Shown in pieces: positions 1 through 13,049 of a stretch of 64,000 nucleotides of DNA (the first letter of the stretch is position 1; every line of letters starts with the position of its first letter). Position numbers and translations under genes: made by a program. The notes under the pieces are model-generated. The model was not told where the DNA came from and did no database searches. It saw only the letters and a program-made list of their open reading frames with translations. The stretch is from contig JANTUC010000009.1 of assembly GCA_026873275.1 (NCBI GenBank), positions 744,001 to 808,000 of the forward strand, given 5' to 3'. The DNA comes from Pseudopithomyces maydicus (Eukaryota > Ascomycota > Dothideomycetes > Pleosporales > Didymosphaeriaceae).

Positions 1-179
1 AATTATATAAGCGCTTATAAATAGCTATTTAAAGATTATACTAAAATAGGCTAATAATCTTAACTAAAAAGGAGAAGAATAAAATTCTAATATATTTTAT
101 TTATTTAAACTATAATTAGGTGCGTAATACTATAAAAAAATAAAATAAAAAAAAGAGCTTTAAAAACTATTTTTTTAAA

Positions 180-1720
180 TAATATTACTGCTACGCTAAT
201 TAATCCTATAATTATAAGTATTATAAAAGAATTAGGCGTATATACTATCTTTAACTTTAATACTTACCCGCTCTTAAGAAGTATTATTTTAGATAATAGA
301 AATATTATATACTTTATTAATTATACCTTAATACTTATATTAAGATTATTTAAGAAAAATTTTATATATAATATAATTAAAGTAGGCACTGCGTCCTACC
401 CTATACTTAAAAAAGAAATTAGGGTTATTAAGAAAATTTTTATAATACTTAATAAAAAGCGCAGCAATTTTATATTTAATAATATAGCTATAGTAAAAGG
501 TTTTTTTATAAATATTATTTTTAAAGCTCTATTACTTAAGCAAAGTATATAATATATAAATTATAATAGTATATTATACTATAACAAATCTAATTATAAT
601 TTAATATTTATAAAGTTTAAGCGTAAGTATAATTTTATTTTTATTAAATATAAATCTATTTTCTACTATCCTACTATTATAAGTGTACTACCTACTTATA
701 AAAAGATTAAAAGCTTTTATACTTTAATTCTAAGAATAAACTTTACTAAGCTCTAATACTAGTATTCTAGTTATTTAAAAAAATATTTTAAAGGCGCTAG
801 TTAGAAGAGCAAGAAATATAAAAATAAAAAGGATACTAAAGAAGGAATATAAGTACTATATAATAATATATACTTTTTAAGTAATCTTTAGAAGGCCGAA
901 GGAATAATCTCTAAAACTATATTTTTAAATTTTATAAAACTTATTTAATTACTTAGCTAGTAGGCTTAATAAGTATTAATTTATACTTTTAAAGTGTAAC
1001 TATAGTAGAAAGTTATATATATTTCTACTATATAATAAGTTTACTATAAAGATTCTGGAGATCTAAGAGAGCTTTATAATTTATATTTAAATATATTATT
1101 ACCTAAAGATTATTATAATCTTTTAAAATAATAATATAATAATATATCTACTAAAGGGCAAAGGGCACTTTAAAATATAAACTAAAGAATATAATATTAT
1201 TATTAAAATATCTCTATTATATACTTATAAACCTAATAGCGGCGCAGAGAAAGTAAAGTAAAAAATAATTATTAAAGCTTTAAAAATAAAGCTTAGCGTT
1301 AACCTACTAAATAAGTTATAATTTAAAATAATACTTATAGCTGCTTATTTAATTAATATAAGCCCTACTCTCTCTAAATATATAATCTCTCTAAATAAGG
1401 CGCTAAATATATAGTTTATATAATATTTTAAATAGTATTAATTAAAGTATATAAGGAGCGCGCTAATTAATTTATAACTAGATTAAAGCGGCGTATTTAT
1501 ATATAATTATTATATATACCCTTTAAATAGGGATAGAATAGTAGGTTATAAAAGGCGCGACTTTAAAATAATACTTAAAAGTTATATTAAATATTTAGTA
1601 GGCTATAAAGCTTTTAATATTTATAAAATATAAATTTTAGTGCTTAACTAAATAATAATAATATATAATATAATATTTAATAAGTAATCCTTCTATATTA
1701 AAAATAAGAATCTAATATTT
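180..1720 (+). pseudogene. Copia protease and integrase remnant
   Basis: Around 265-560 the frame reads like the Copia protease and its tail: an Asp-Asn near 290 is followed by a hydrophobic pattern resembling DSGxxxHI and then the 'AGT..PILG.GE' type strand. Around 1180-1700 the frame matches the integrase core C-terminus: 'YTYKPNSGAEK' corresponds to the usual YxPxQNGxAER, then 'AAYLINISPT' corresponds to the AxYLxNRxPT block, followed by the 'VGY..YLVGYKAFNIYKI' and 'IIYNIIFNK' blocks typical of the Copia integrase tail. All are broken by TAA/TAG. The N-terminal zinc-binding HHCC part is not clearly readable. Inactive by inspection. Confidence 0.7.
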
Positions 1721-2559
1721 ACTAGAGAAGAAATTATAGAGCTTATAAATAGTTTAAATAAAGATAAAATAGTTAACCCTAAAGAAATATTTAATAAAGT
1801 TCTTAAATATACTAATATATTATTTAAAAAGTAAAATAATAATAATAATTAGAGAAACCTATCTAAGCACTAGCTTAAAAGTATAATTAATTAAAAAAAT
1901 ATTCTTTTAGTTAGTCTATTAAGGGAATATTCTAATAATTAAACTAAAGGTAAGGGAGTTACTAGCTAAGTTAGTAAATAATAATAAATTTTTTTATAGC
2001 TTTTTAATTACTTAGACCTTATTACTCTAAACCCTACACTAGAACGTAAAGTTATTAAAGATAATAATTTTTTAAATAGCCTATAGAAAGCGCGCTATAC
2101 TAATAAAATAAGTAGGTTAAAATTAGAATTACTAAGCTAATATATAAAGTGCTTAAACTTTACTAATACCTTTTAAATAGTAAGATAAGACTCTAATCTA
2201 TTTATAAAAGTAGAAGTACTACTACCTATTAGGAGATAATATAAGTAATAGGTATAAAAATTATTTATTTATTTAAGCTATAAACAGTGTATTTAAAATT
2301 AAGAAAATATTAACACGCTAGAGGGTAGTATAGTAAATTAAAAAGTATATATAATAATTATTAAAACGCTATTTAAGTTCTTAAATAAATTTTAATTTAA
2401 TTTTCTAAACTCCTTTCTTTTTAGTATTACTAAAGCCTAAGAAGCTTATAAAGAGCTAGTTATAATAAATATAATAATTTAAAATACTCTAAAAATAAGG
2501 CTTAAGCCCTTACTATTAAAAATTTAATTATTGATAATTAAGCTTCCCCCTTTATTAAT

Positions 2560-4250
2560 AATTTAGAAACAGCTTTTTAGGTATAAATTAAAATAGCTAT
2601 TTAGGATACTATTTATAAAGAGATTTTAATATTATTTAAAATAGAAACCTAAAAGGAAATTTTAAATAATTTAATAAGTAAGCGCCCACTCCCACTAAAG
2701 TAGGTATTTATATATAAATATAATTAGAATAACTACTTTACTAAATACAAAACTTATATAATAGTTAAAAGAGATCTATAGTAAATTAATATAATTATTT
2801 CTATTTATATTATAATGCTTATAGTAAAATTATTTTAAATTATAATTATAATTGCAGTCAAATTTAACCTAAAAATTTTATAATTTAATATAGTAGGCGC
2901 GTTCCTAAACACTTTTATTAATAAAGATAATCCTATGCTCTATAAATTATTTAATAACTATTATAAGTTAAAATATTATATTAAGCTTAAAAGAGCTTTT
3001 TATAGGCTAAGGGATTTACCTCTTTTATAATATAAAAAATTCTTAAGTACCTTACTAATAATTAATTTTTATACTTTTAAAAAGAAGCCTTATATATTCT
3101 TTAATAAAAATTAAAAGATCTTTATACTCTTTTATATAAATGATATTCTAATTCTCTATTATAAAGATTAGTAGAAAGAAATTATAAAACTTATTAAATA
3201 AATTTAGGATAAATATAAGCTTAAAGAAAAAGAATCTATAAAATAATTTTTAGGAGTTTAGGTAATTAAAAATAAAGAGACTAGAATAATTGCCCTTATT
3301 TACAATACTTATATTAAAAAGATAGCTAAGAAATTTAATTTAAACTTAATAATATACTTATTAAAAATACTACTATCTTTAATTAAGCTTCTAAGGTATA
3401 AAAGTTAAGTAATTAAGTAGGAGATTAAGGCGTACTAAAAGTGTATAAAATCTATATTATATATAGTAATTATACTATAACTTAATATTATTTTTTAGTT
3501 ATAAAGCTCTCCTACTTTTTAACTAATTTAAATAAAAAGTATTTTAAGGCTATAGAGCGCCTAATAATATTTTTATATAATTTTTATTAAAAGGTAATTT
3601 AATATAGAGCTATAATAAGCTTAGAATTTATAATTTATAGAAATACTTCTTTTATAAATAATTTAAAAACTAAACGATCTTCTTATAGCTATATTATAAT
3701 ACTCTTTAAGGATACTATAGTATAAAAGACTACTTACTAATTAATAATAATTACTTTTATTATTAAAATAGAACTTATAGCGCTAAAGTATATAAGTAAA
3801 GAAGCTATAATACTTAAAAGATTCTTTATAGAGTTTATACTTAATTTAAGTAATATTTAAAAAATCTTTTATAATAATAAGTAAATAATTAGGCTAATAG
3901 TAGAATAGAATAAGTAAATTACTATTATACTATACTATATAAATATTAGAAATCTTTAGTTACGCTAGGAGCACGCTAAAAGATTATTTAAAATTTAGTA
4001 TTTAAAAATAAGTAATATACCTATAGATAGGTTTATAAAGGCTTTATTAAAATAGTAGTTTAACTACTTTAAAGAGCTACTAAACTTAAAAAGCGTTAAA
4101 GAACTAATTATAAAGTATAATAAAAAATAAATTAAGAAACCTAAATATTATAAAGCTATAAAACTACTATATAAGAGAGTAAAATAACTACTAGATAAAT
4201 AGTAGCTTAATAAGCTATTTCAAGAATTTAAAGACCTATTTATAGTATTT
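2560..4250 (+). pseudogene. Copia reverse transcriptase and RNase H remnant
   Basis: The + frame shows, in order: 'KWVFIYKYN' (start of the Copia RT block KWVxKxK, near 2700), 'NIVGAFLNT' (D.xxAFLNG block; first Asp lost, near 2890), 'LKRAFYRLRDLPLL*Y' (LxxALYGLKQAPxxWY block, near 2990), 'ILFYINDILI' (catalytic YVDDILI with the first Asp changed to Asn, near 3130) and 'FLGV' (near 3250). RNase H follows to about 4000, and the C-terminal block 'PIDRFIKALLK' near 4020 corresponds to the Copia ADxLTKAL segment. The loss of catalytic Asp and many stops show it is non-functional; the substitutions are all C-to-T or G-to-A, as expected from RIP. Confidence 0.85.
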
Positions 4251-4260
4251 ATTAATAATT

Positions 4261-5614
4261 AGAGCAGCTAAAGTTTTATTAAAAAGCTTTTCTTTAGTAT
4301 TTTTACCCTTATATAGTGCTAATATTATTTTTATAGTAATTTAAGCCTTCTTTAATATTACAGCCTATAATTAATTAGTATAGTAATTAGTAGAGCTTAT
4401 AATTTAAAACTTATATTAAGCTTTCTCTTTTAATAAAGCTATAAAAAGTAATTATAAATAAAATAATAATTAGCAGGCCTAATTTAAATAAGTAAAAATT
4501 AAAAAAAGAGCTTAGAGAATATTTATATAAAAATATAAAAGTAATTAAAAGAGTAGCGCTAATAGCGCCTATTAAAAATATTTTTATAATTTTAGTATTT
4601 ACTATTAGACTTACCTTTAAGTATAAACTTTATATAGCCTAAATAGAAGATCTTACGCTTAATACTTAATAATAGTTAATTTAAAAAAAGCAGGTAAATA
4701 GGAATAAAAGAAAATTTACTAGACTTAGTATAGTTAAGAGTGTAATAAGTAAATATTTTATTTTTAAAAAGATTAGAAGTAGGTTTATTATTATTATTAA
4801 AATTCTCTAGAATAAATTTATATTTAAATCTATTTAAGTTCTTAGGGCTTAGGGAGCGGACGGCTTTATACTTAATAATATAAAATTATTATAAAGTAGT
4901 AAGTAAAGGAGACTTCTTAACTAAATATTTATAAGTATATAAAGTAACTAGTAAAAGAGTATAATACTTATAAGTAGGTAGCTTTTTCTTATTATTAGTA
5001 AACTCCTTATTAATAAAAAATTATTTAATTAATTTTTTATAAGTAAAAAGTTTCTCTTAAGTAGGCTAGAGGCGGAGTTTCTTTTTAATATATTTAGTAA
5101 AGGAGTAGAAATCTTTAGTAAAAGTAAAAGTTTAATAAGCCTATAAAATAATTAGTAAAAGCTTTAATTAAATTAAAAAGTAAAAGAGTTTAAAACTATC
5201 ACCCTATAATAGTAGCTACGCTATTATAGTAGAAAACTAAATAATTTTACTATTAAAGTAAATAGAATAGGTAAAATAACTAAAAATAAAGTTAGTAAAG
5301 TAGGTAAAATAAATAAAGTTAGTAAAGCTGGCAGAGTAGGTAAAATAAAATAAAATAAAATAAAAGTAGATAATAAAGTATAAAAAAAATTATAAAAAAT
5401 AAAAATAATAAAAGAGGTCTTTATTTTATATATAGAATAAAAAGGTATATATAGGCCTAGGCGCACAGCGCTAAATAATTAATAAAAAATAGTATATATA
5501 CACGCGCTTAGTATAGTAACTCTTTTATTAAAAGCTTAATAGAGACTAGTTTAAAAATTTACTAATAACTAAAATAATTAAAAAGCTTAAATAGGAGAAA
5601 TTAAGCTAAAAATT
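4261..5614. other. Unassigned AT-rich stretch with low-complexity purine-rich part
   Basis: No protein family could be read in either strand and no second copy was recognised inside the window. It may hold the 3' LTR of the Copia element, but no paired copy is available to define it. Positions about 5240-5400 are purine-rich, with repeated units of the form TAAAGTAGGTAAAATAAA and a short (TAAAA)n run. A clone of GC-richer bases occurs near 4855 (agggagcggacgg) and at 5460-5475. The apparent small open frame across 5224-5466 on the - strand is a low-complexity artefact of this purine run. Confidence 0.5.
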
Positions 5615-6055
5615 AAAAGTATTACTACTCTAGAGCTATAGTAGCTAAAAGTTTTATATTTTAAACTTTAAAATAGCTTAAAAATTTATTTTATATTTTA
5701 AATAGCTTATAAAAGCTTTCTCTAAAAATATTACTATTCTAGAGTTGTAGCAGCTAAAGGCCCTATTTTTTAAGTTTTAGAATAGCTTAAAAACTTACTT
5801 TATACTTTAAATAGCTTATAAGAACTTTTTCTAAAAATACTACTACTTTAGAGTTATAGCAGTTAAGGGCCCTACTTTTTAAACTTTAAAATAGCTTAAA
5901 AATTAGTTTTATATTTTAAATAGCTTATAAAAGCTCTTTTAAAGAAGTATAACTACTCTAGAGTTATAGCAGCTAAGAGCCCTATACTTAAAATTTTAAA
6001 ATAATTTAAGAATTTACTTTATAATTAGAGTAGCTTATAGAAGCTTTCTATAAAA
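5615..6055. repeat. 109-bp tandem repeat, about four units
   Basis: The landmark TAGAG followed by a TATAGYAG-type motif recurs at 5631, 5740, 5849 and 5959, so the period is 109, 109 and 110 bp. Each unit contains CTCTAGAG(C/T)TATAG, a GGCCCTA-type motif, a stretch ATTTTAAA-TAGCTTA and the tail TAGCTTATAGAAGC. Units differ from each other mainly by C/T and A/G transitions. The last unit decays after about 6055. No coding potential seen. It lies between the Copia remnant and the 3' side of Gypsy I copy A; whether it belonged to either element is not resolved. Confidence 0.85.
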
Positions 6056-6699
6056 GTATTAAATAAATACTCTACTAAAATTCTAGTAATTTTACAGGCA
6101 GCTTAAAAAGCTTAAAAGTAATTTACTAACTACTTATTAAGCTAGGGAGTATATTATAAAAGAGAGATATCTATTTAATAAGCTTATAAATAAAGCTTAT
6201 AAGTTTATAAAGTAGTAGAACTATAGTTCTAAAGTATACTATATATTTAGCTTTTAGAGCTAGTTTTCTTATATATTAATTAATTAACTTTTCCACACGC
6301 ACTTAATCTCTAAAGTCTATATTATTTAGCTCGTCTATCCTCTAATATTTATTATATACTTTTATATATCCACTGCTTATATATCTATTATAAGTTTATA
6401 ATTATTTATCTTTTTAGTTAGTTATATTATTGCGTCTAATACTTTTACTATAGTATTTTATTATACTGCTAAGTTATTAAAATTAGTAAATATAAGGGGC
6501 TTTTAAGGGTTGGCGTAGTAAAACTCTATAATAAGTTATAAAGTAGTATTATAAATTAAATTATAATAGAATTCCTAAGTTAGCAGGCCCTCTTAATTAA
6601 ATTATTAAACTTTATATTTTAGTAGCTAGTCTTTTTTATATAAATTAGCCTTCTTTAAATATTAGTAGGAGAAAACACTCTTTATATTATATTATTTAT

Positions 6700-7900
6700 A
6701 GTCCTCTTTAAGCTCTACCCTATTAGGGTTTTATATTTATTTTAATAGAGGCTTACTATTATATCTATATAATAGCTAAATATAAAAGATATTATAAAAT
6801 TATTCTATTTCTAAGAGTAAATTTAGCTTAAAAGCGGTATTCCCTATAATTTAAGTAACCTAAAATAGGCTATAATTCTTACAATCTAATAAATAACTAA
6901 ATTACTTTATAATTAGATTACGCGCGTTTAATATAATTTAATTATTAATTTTAATATAAAGGGCGGGCGCGTAATACTTATTAATATATTTAATTTATTT
7001 CTCGCGCGCCTAGCTTAAGTTATTTTAAAGGAAATTTTATAGCTTAGTAATAACTTAAATAAGTTACTAGGCCTACTTCCTATTTATTTAGGTAAAAGTA
7101 AATAGTTATTTTAAGTTTATAATCTTTTTAATAATTTATTTATTTATATTATCCCGCAGCTAATATCCTTTAATTATTATAAATAAAAATATACTAGTTA
7201 AATTACTTAAAATTAAATTTATAATAAATTTAGTAATTAATAAAAAGGTTACCTAATTATTTTATTAGTAGTTAATATATAAGCGTAGGTATTATTTTAA
7301 CTAGGTATTTATATTCTTAGTCTACCTATTAGTCTTAGGATAATACGTAGTAGAAAGTTTAAATTTATAACTTAATTTAATATATAGCTCTCTCTAGAAA
7401 TATAAAATAAATTATTTTTCTTAGTTATTAACTACTTTCTTAGAATAGCCCTCTTTCTACTATATCTACTAAAGGAAAGTATTTATTATTATAGGGGCCC
7501 CTATTCTATTTATAATAATAAACTTCTTTTTCTTACTTAACTAGTTAACTACTACTAAAATATTTTAATAAAAATATTCTTACACTATACTAAGTAAAAA
7601 ATTTATAATAAAGTCTATTAAAATATATTGCCAGTATTAATTAAGAATAAAAAGTAATTAAAGTAGTTTATATTTTAGTTTGCGGCTAATTTTATTCCTT
7701 TAATATATTAGGTAGGTTTTAATATATTTTATAATATTAATAGTTAATTATAGCTAGTAATAACATTAGGTAACTTAGGTATATATATCTTTTTATTTTA
7801 AGTACCCTATAACTAGTATATTATAATACTTACTTATTATTCTAGTGTGCAGCTCTTTTTATTAAATATATATATTTACTTTTAAATAGTAAGTAGCTCG
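6700..7900 (-). pseudogene. Gypsy I copy A integrase remnant
   Basis: On the - strand the frame near 7345-7300 reads 'YYPKTNRQTKNIN', clearly the integrase block YHPQTDGQTERxN, followed by 'YLRLYINY' for the helix ending in LRxYVxY and then the usual 'LLxxAEFAxN' region as 'FLLITKFIIN'. This follows the RT/RNase H (8380-9560) in the order RT-RH-IN that defines Gypsy elements. Stops and lost catalytic residues make it inactive. The 3' tail (about 6280-6700) could contain a chromodomain, but I cannot read one with confidence. Confidence 0.75.
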
Positions 7901-8379
7901 CCTTAAAAAATATAATTAAAAATTTTTAGTTAAAAATCTTACTTAATTAAATTAGCTAGTAATTAATAGGCGTTTTATTAAAATACCTCCTAAATAGCCT
8001 AATATATTATATTCTTTAGTCTAGCCTTTTATATCTTATAGATAAAATTATCCCCTAATTTTATAATATTTATTATAATAGTTTCTTATAGCACTAGTAT
8101 AGTATATATATATAAAGCTTTTATAAGCGTAATAGATATATACTTAACTTACTTAATAATAGTAAATACTAAAGTAATAATATAGTAGCTTCCTTCCTTT
8201 TTAAAGAGCTTAGGGCATAAAACTACTTAGACCTAATATTTATAGTAAGTATTATTATTATTTTAAAATAAGTTACTTAGTTATCTAGTAAATATATTTA
8301 ATTTAATATCTTATTTTCTAGATTAGTAGCAAATCTTAAAATTAAATTTAATAAGAAATTTAGCCTATTGCGCTTAATA

Positions 8380-9560
8380 ATAATTTAATTATTTATTAGT
8401 TATAAAATATTATAAGGCTTAGTAGTCTAAGAGAATTTTAATTAGGGAAAGGGTACTAGCTAAATTTATATACTATTTTTTAAATATTTAGATAATAGCT
8501 AGCAGCTCCTTATTATAAATTTTATAATTATATTTAATTAGGATTATCTTATAAAAGAGGAATATAACTAAGTATAAAATATTTTTATCTATTTAGGATA
8601 GGACTACTACTATAATAAAATTAAAAATATTTATTTTTAATTAGATTTTCTTATCAGGATTAAAATGCCTAAGTACTAAAGTACTAATAAATACCTTTTT
8701 AAGTATTTTAAAAGCTCGCCCTATTAGAGACTATATAGTAATTAAAAAGAACTCTTTAGGTATATTTTTTTAAGTAAGGCTTATAAGTAGCTTATAAATT
8801 ATACTAAATTTATAAATAAACTATCTATAAAAGTTTATAAAACTAAGAAAGGCTTAAATATCCTTTAAGTATTTAAATAGTTATTAAGCTAGTATAATAA
8901 ATACCTTTTTTAAGTTTATTTTAATTTTTAAAGTAGTAATAATAAAATTTAAGTATTTCACCCTCTCTGTGTAAAAGCGGTATTTATTAATATTTATAAA
9001 GACGTATACTTAATCTAATTAGCAGAGTATTTAAAGTATATATTTTTATACTTACTCTTATCCTTACTATATATTAAAATATTATTTAAGTATATAGTGT
9101 AGAAGTTGTCTAGATACTCTTATAATAAATTATTAATAAAGTTCTAAAAAATCCCTAGAGCGTTATAAAGGCTAAATAATATTATTATATACTTATAGAG
9201 TTTATATTAATAAAGGAATACTATCTTTTCTTTATCCCCTTTTTTATATATATAGTGTTAAATGCTGCAATAATATCTAAAATAATTATAATATAGGTTT
9301 TATTTATCCTTGCTAGGGTTTCTTTAATTAAAAATAGTATAATTTAGTTCTTCTTTATTATAGTATTTAGTGTTTAATAAAAAATATATATTTAAAGCCT
9401 GCTTTTTAATTTATAAACTACTAGTACTAGTGCGGTAAAAGGGAGTAACTAAATTAAATAAATCCTTTAGCTAATATTTTATTAATATATTTTTTAACTG
9501 CTAAAGCTTTAAGTTATAATAATTTATATATATAAGGTTACGGCGGCCGCTAATTAGTTA
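8380..9560 (-). pseudogene. Gypsy I copy A reverse transcriptase and RNase H remnant
   Basis: On the - strand the frame shows 'LDIIAAFNTI' near 9270 (LDLxxAFxxI), 'FSLYNAPGIF' near 9165 (FGLxNAPxxFQ), 'YLDNFYTIYLNNILIYS' near 9130-9080 (YLDDILIYS with both catalytic Asp turned to Asn), 'FINFYRQFI' near 8840 (FxNFYRRFI) and, in RNase H, 'YNYKIYNKELLAII' near 8530-8490 (CNYEIYDKELLAI). Asp-to-Asn (GAY to AAY) and Gln/Trp-to-stop changes are the expected RIP products. The site 8524-8528 is the empty counterpart of the point where family IV interrupts copy B. Confidence 0.88.
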
Positions 9561-10703
9561 ATTTAATTAAGTAATTTATACTTATTTAGCTGGGAGGAAG
9601 CTTATTAGCCTTACTAAAGTTAAATATATAAATTATTTTATAATAGGCTCTTAGAAACTTAAATAAAATATTAGTTATATTTTAGGGCGGCCTACTTATC
9701 TTATTTATATACTTATTATAATTAGTTTAACTAATAGCTGCTAGGTTTATATATAATATAAATATTTAGCTATTATCTAATTAGAATAGATATTTTTAGT
9801 TTTAGAACTATATTTAAATATAATCCTTAAGTTATTATATAACTATAGAATAGGTTATTATACTAAAGATTAACTCTATTTTTTTAGTTTTAGTTAGAGG
9901 GAGCTATCTACTATTAAAGATTTCTTTATAGTATATTATTTTTAATCGCCTATATTATAGGCAGTTTATATAATAGTAAACGGAGTTAAAAATTATTAAC
10001 TATTCTTATAACTTTAGTATAGGATTATATTACTACAGCTAGTCTATTTTTAAGATTATATTAAAATTGATATTAGTAATAAAGTAAATTATATAGTATA
10101 AATATATATTATAGTAAATAGTAAAATCTACAGCTTCCTTTAATTTTTTAATAATTTTCCTATTAGCTAGGACTAGACTAATTAAAGTATTTACCTTATA
10201 TTAAAAAATTTAGTATTATTAAATATATTATTTATTAATAAAGCTAGCGCTAGCACTAGTATTAGTAAACTACTATATATATATTGATTCCCTAAAAGTG
10301 TTTAATTTAATAAGATAGTTAAACTATAATTATAATATATTAAGAATTAGCTAGTTAAAGGTAATAGTAGCTAAAATTTAATATAAATAAATAGAATCTG
10401 GCCCAGCTTCTACCGCTAATTTAAAGTCTTATATATATTATTTTAATTATATAAGGGTATTATTTATTTTATACTTTATTAATTCTTAAGCGCGCTTTTA
10501 CTTAAAAGCTAATAAAAATTTTAATAAATATTTTTATAGTTTTTTTTAAGTCTAATACTGCTTTCGCTTAAGGCGCCTTTAAAATAATAGGCTTTTTAGT
10601 ATATCTAAATAGCGCGTATAATATTTCTAAGTTATTAATTACTTTATTATAAATAGAGGTAAAAATATAATAAAGGTATTTAATTAGTCGCAAAGGTGTT
10701 AGG
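9561..10703 (-). pseudogene. Gypsy I copy A, region between gag and RT (protease side)
   Basis: This stretch aligns by eye in reverse with copy B at about 46600-47840 (for example the shared block around 10640-10690 against 46620-46680), so it belongs to the same pol frame upstream of RT. A retropepsin motif could not be read with confidence. It is cut at 10703 by the family II element; 10699-10703 (TTAGG) is the left target-site duplication. Confidence 0.6.
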
Positions 10704-11204
10704 TATTACAATCCGCGCGAAGTGGGGCAGGAGCTTATTATTATAACTACTTCTACTTCTAGCCGCTAGATCCTAGGTCGCTTAAAATATATAACTAATA
10801 CCAGTCCTAACTATTATATATAATATATAAACTAAAGTCCCACACGGGATCTTAAAACTTATAGAATAAATAAAGATATAGGAACTAATAAGATACAGTT
10901 ATATATAAATATAGGATTTTAGGACTTATGGGATTTTAGGACTTATAGGATAATAGGACTTATAGGACTAATTATATATATAAAGACTTAAGTATCCTAC
11001 TAAAATACTTATATTTAACCTATTTATTAATCTATTATTTAAATTTACTTAGGCCTCCTTATTAATTTAATATTATTTATAATACTAATACTAACTACCC
11101 TATTAATCTATTTATATAGTTAATAATCCTTCTCTCTCTATTAATTACTCCTGTCTAAGAACTAACTTTAACCTTTAAGACTAGCTACCCTCGTAGTCTT
11201 AATA
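10704..11204 (+). repeat. 5' LTR of Gypsy II
   Basis: 501 bp, direct partner of 16970-17470. Shared landmarks include GGGGCAGGAGCTTATTATT near the start, GGACTTATAGGAC repeated three to four times near 10920-10960, and the end CTCGTAGTCTTAATA. Differences to the partner are nearly all transitions. The start (TATTACAATCCGCGCGAAG) keeps CpG-rich bases that are lost in the 3' LTR. Confidence 0.95.
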
Positions 11205-11259
11205 TTTTAAACACCCTTAATATAAATAACTTTAACAACCTTACTTTATTTAATAATCC

Positions 11260-12130
11260 TAACAGTAAAGCTGTTAAACCGGACTTATATAATAGTAATT
11301 AACGTAAATTTAAGATATAGCTACTCTAACTTAACCTATACTTCTACTATATTAATAAGAATATAGAAGACAAGGATAAAGTTATCTTTACTGCTATATA
11401 TATAAGAGATAAACTAGCTAACTAGATTTAGCTATATATTAAAGTATACCTTTTAATAGAAAACTAAGAAGGAGACTAAATTAATTAATTTATTAAAAAC
11501 TATAGTATCTTCTATACTTAGATTAAACAACTCTTTAATTTAGTTAATAAAAAGTTTTACGCTAAGGAAGCTATCTAATACCTTTAATAAATATACTTAG
11601 CAGCTAAATATACCGCAAAGTTTAAATACTATATTATATAAACCTAATAAAATAACAATTCCCTACGCAAAATATATAAATAAAGTTTTAAGAAATTTAT
11701 ATATAAAGAACTTCTACGCAGCGGAGCCGCGATTAATATAATATAAGAATTTTATAATAAAATTATTAGGATTAATATAAAATGGCACGAATTATACTAA
11801 GAATATAAGAATTATAGGAAATTCTAATCTATATATAATAAGTTAAGCGGATGAACTAGTTACTATATAACTACTACTAAATAATAGGTTATAAATAACC
11901 CCTACGGCTACCAGCCGATAGAACTGGATAATATAATAATAAGAAAAAAGAAGAAGAAAACTAAAATATAAAATAAAGCTTTTAAAAATACTAATAGACT
12001 AAATAGACTTAAGCGCGCCTTTAGTAAACTTTAAAAAAGGACTTTATTTAATTAAAAGAAGCAACGCACTTATTTTAATTATAATAAATTAAGTTATATT
12101 ACTAGGAACTGTAGATCTAAGAATAAAGTT
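11260..12130 (+). pseudogene. Gypsy II gag remnant with zinc knuckle
   Basis: The + frame ends near 12072-12116 with 'YFNYNKLSYITRNC', which corresponds position by position to a CCHC zinc knuckle CxxCxKxGHIARNC; the first two Cys and the His have become Phe/Tyr/Asn-type residues through G-to-A changes, and only the last Cys remains. The upstream part is presumed capsid by position after the 5' LTR but carries no motif that I can name. A basic lysine-rich stretch lies just before the knuckle (about 11940-11960). Confidence 0.7.
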
Positions 12131-13049
12131 ATTAAATAATTAAATATAATTACCGTCGCCAACGATTAGGACAATAAAAATAAATAGATTATTATAAATA
12201 GTATAAGTAATATAGACCTAAATAAACACTTAGACTTAAATAATTCACGGCTTTATAAGGATCTATATAAAGAATTTATTAATAACTTTAAACTTATATA
12301 AGCGCGAGCACCTACGCCATATTCTTAAATTAAACTAATTAATATTATAGAGTACCTTAATAAACTTACATAAACGGAACCTTAAGAAGAAGAATTCTAA
12401 CTATAAAATATAAATTTTCCTAAAGGATTAATCCTATACCTAAATAATTAGTAACTTAAATACATTAATAAAGCTAATATTTAATAGGGATAAGAAAGGT
12501 ACTAATAATAGTTAAAATAAAAAGTCTATAAAAACAAGAAAGAAACCTACAAACCGGATTATATATTAAATTACTAAAACTCTAAATATACATACATTAA
12601 CTAGAAACTATATAACTATAATTAATATACTATCTACTATAGGGCTAAAAAAATATTTATTCCTCTCTAAGCAGCTTCGCTACTAATAAAAATAATTTAA
12701 CTACCTAATTAATAACTATAATATATATCTTTAGGATAAGCGAACTCGATAATACTTTCTAAAATACTTTAAAGGAGAAAATATAGTAATAATACTTATT
12801 ATTAATAGTATATATATATAAGAACATTAGTAGACATACTTATATAAGAATTACTAAAAGTATATAAAAATTAAAGCTATATTCAGATTTAGTAAAAATA
12901 AATAGCTTAATATAATAGAGGTAAGTAAACCCTTTAAACGTAAGTAAGTAGATAAAAAAAGTAAATAGTCTTTTTTAGATTAATAAGCGGACTTAGTAGA
13001 GCTATAATAAAATTAAATATACTAGTAACTAACTAGGTATTACTTATTA
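12131..13049 (+). pseudogene. Gypsy II gag-protease linker region
   Basis: The stretch between the zinc knuckle and the protease shows an acidic and then lysine-rich + frame with many stops. I could not assign a named domain. It is part of the family II interior because the LTR pair brackets it. Confidence 0.5.

Larger units (their letters stand above)
1..4260 (+). mobile_element. Ty1/Copia retrotransposon, 5' end outside window, RIP-degraded
   Basis: Seen: reading the + strand and treating in-frame TAA/TAG as former Gln/Trp codons, the order is protease-like segment, integrase, reverse transcriptase, RNase H. Integrase before RT is diagnostic of Copia (Pseudoviridae-type) elements. The pol frame runs to about 4250. 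No LTR was identified at the 3' side and the 5' LTR and most of gag lie outside the window, so both borders are approximate. No family I, III or IV sequence interrupts it. The element is dead: stops occur every few tens of codons throughout. Confidence 0.8.

Noticed and set aside
5224..5466. 80-codon open frame on the - strand (very hydrophobic)
   Set aside because: It lies over a purine-rich low-complexity run; Leu/Phe/Ile/Thr-rich translation is a by-product of the repeat. No ribosomal context, homolog or second copy.
5615..6055. CRISPR array
   Set aside because: The 109-bp units are contiguous without unique spacers and the genome is eukaryotic in character.
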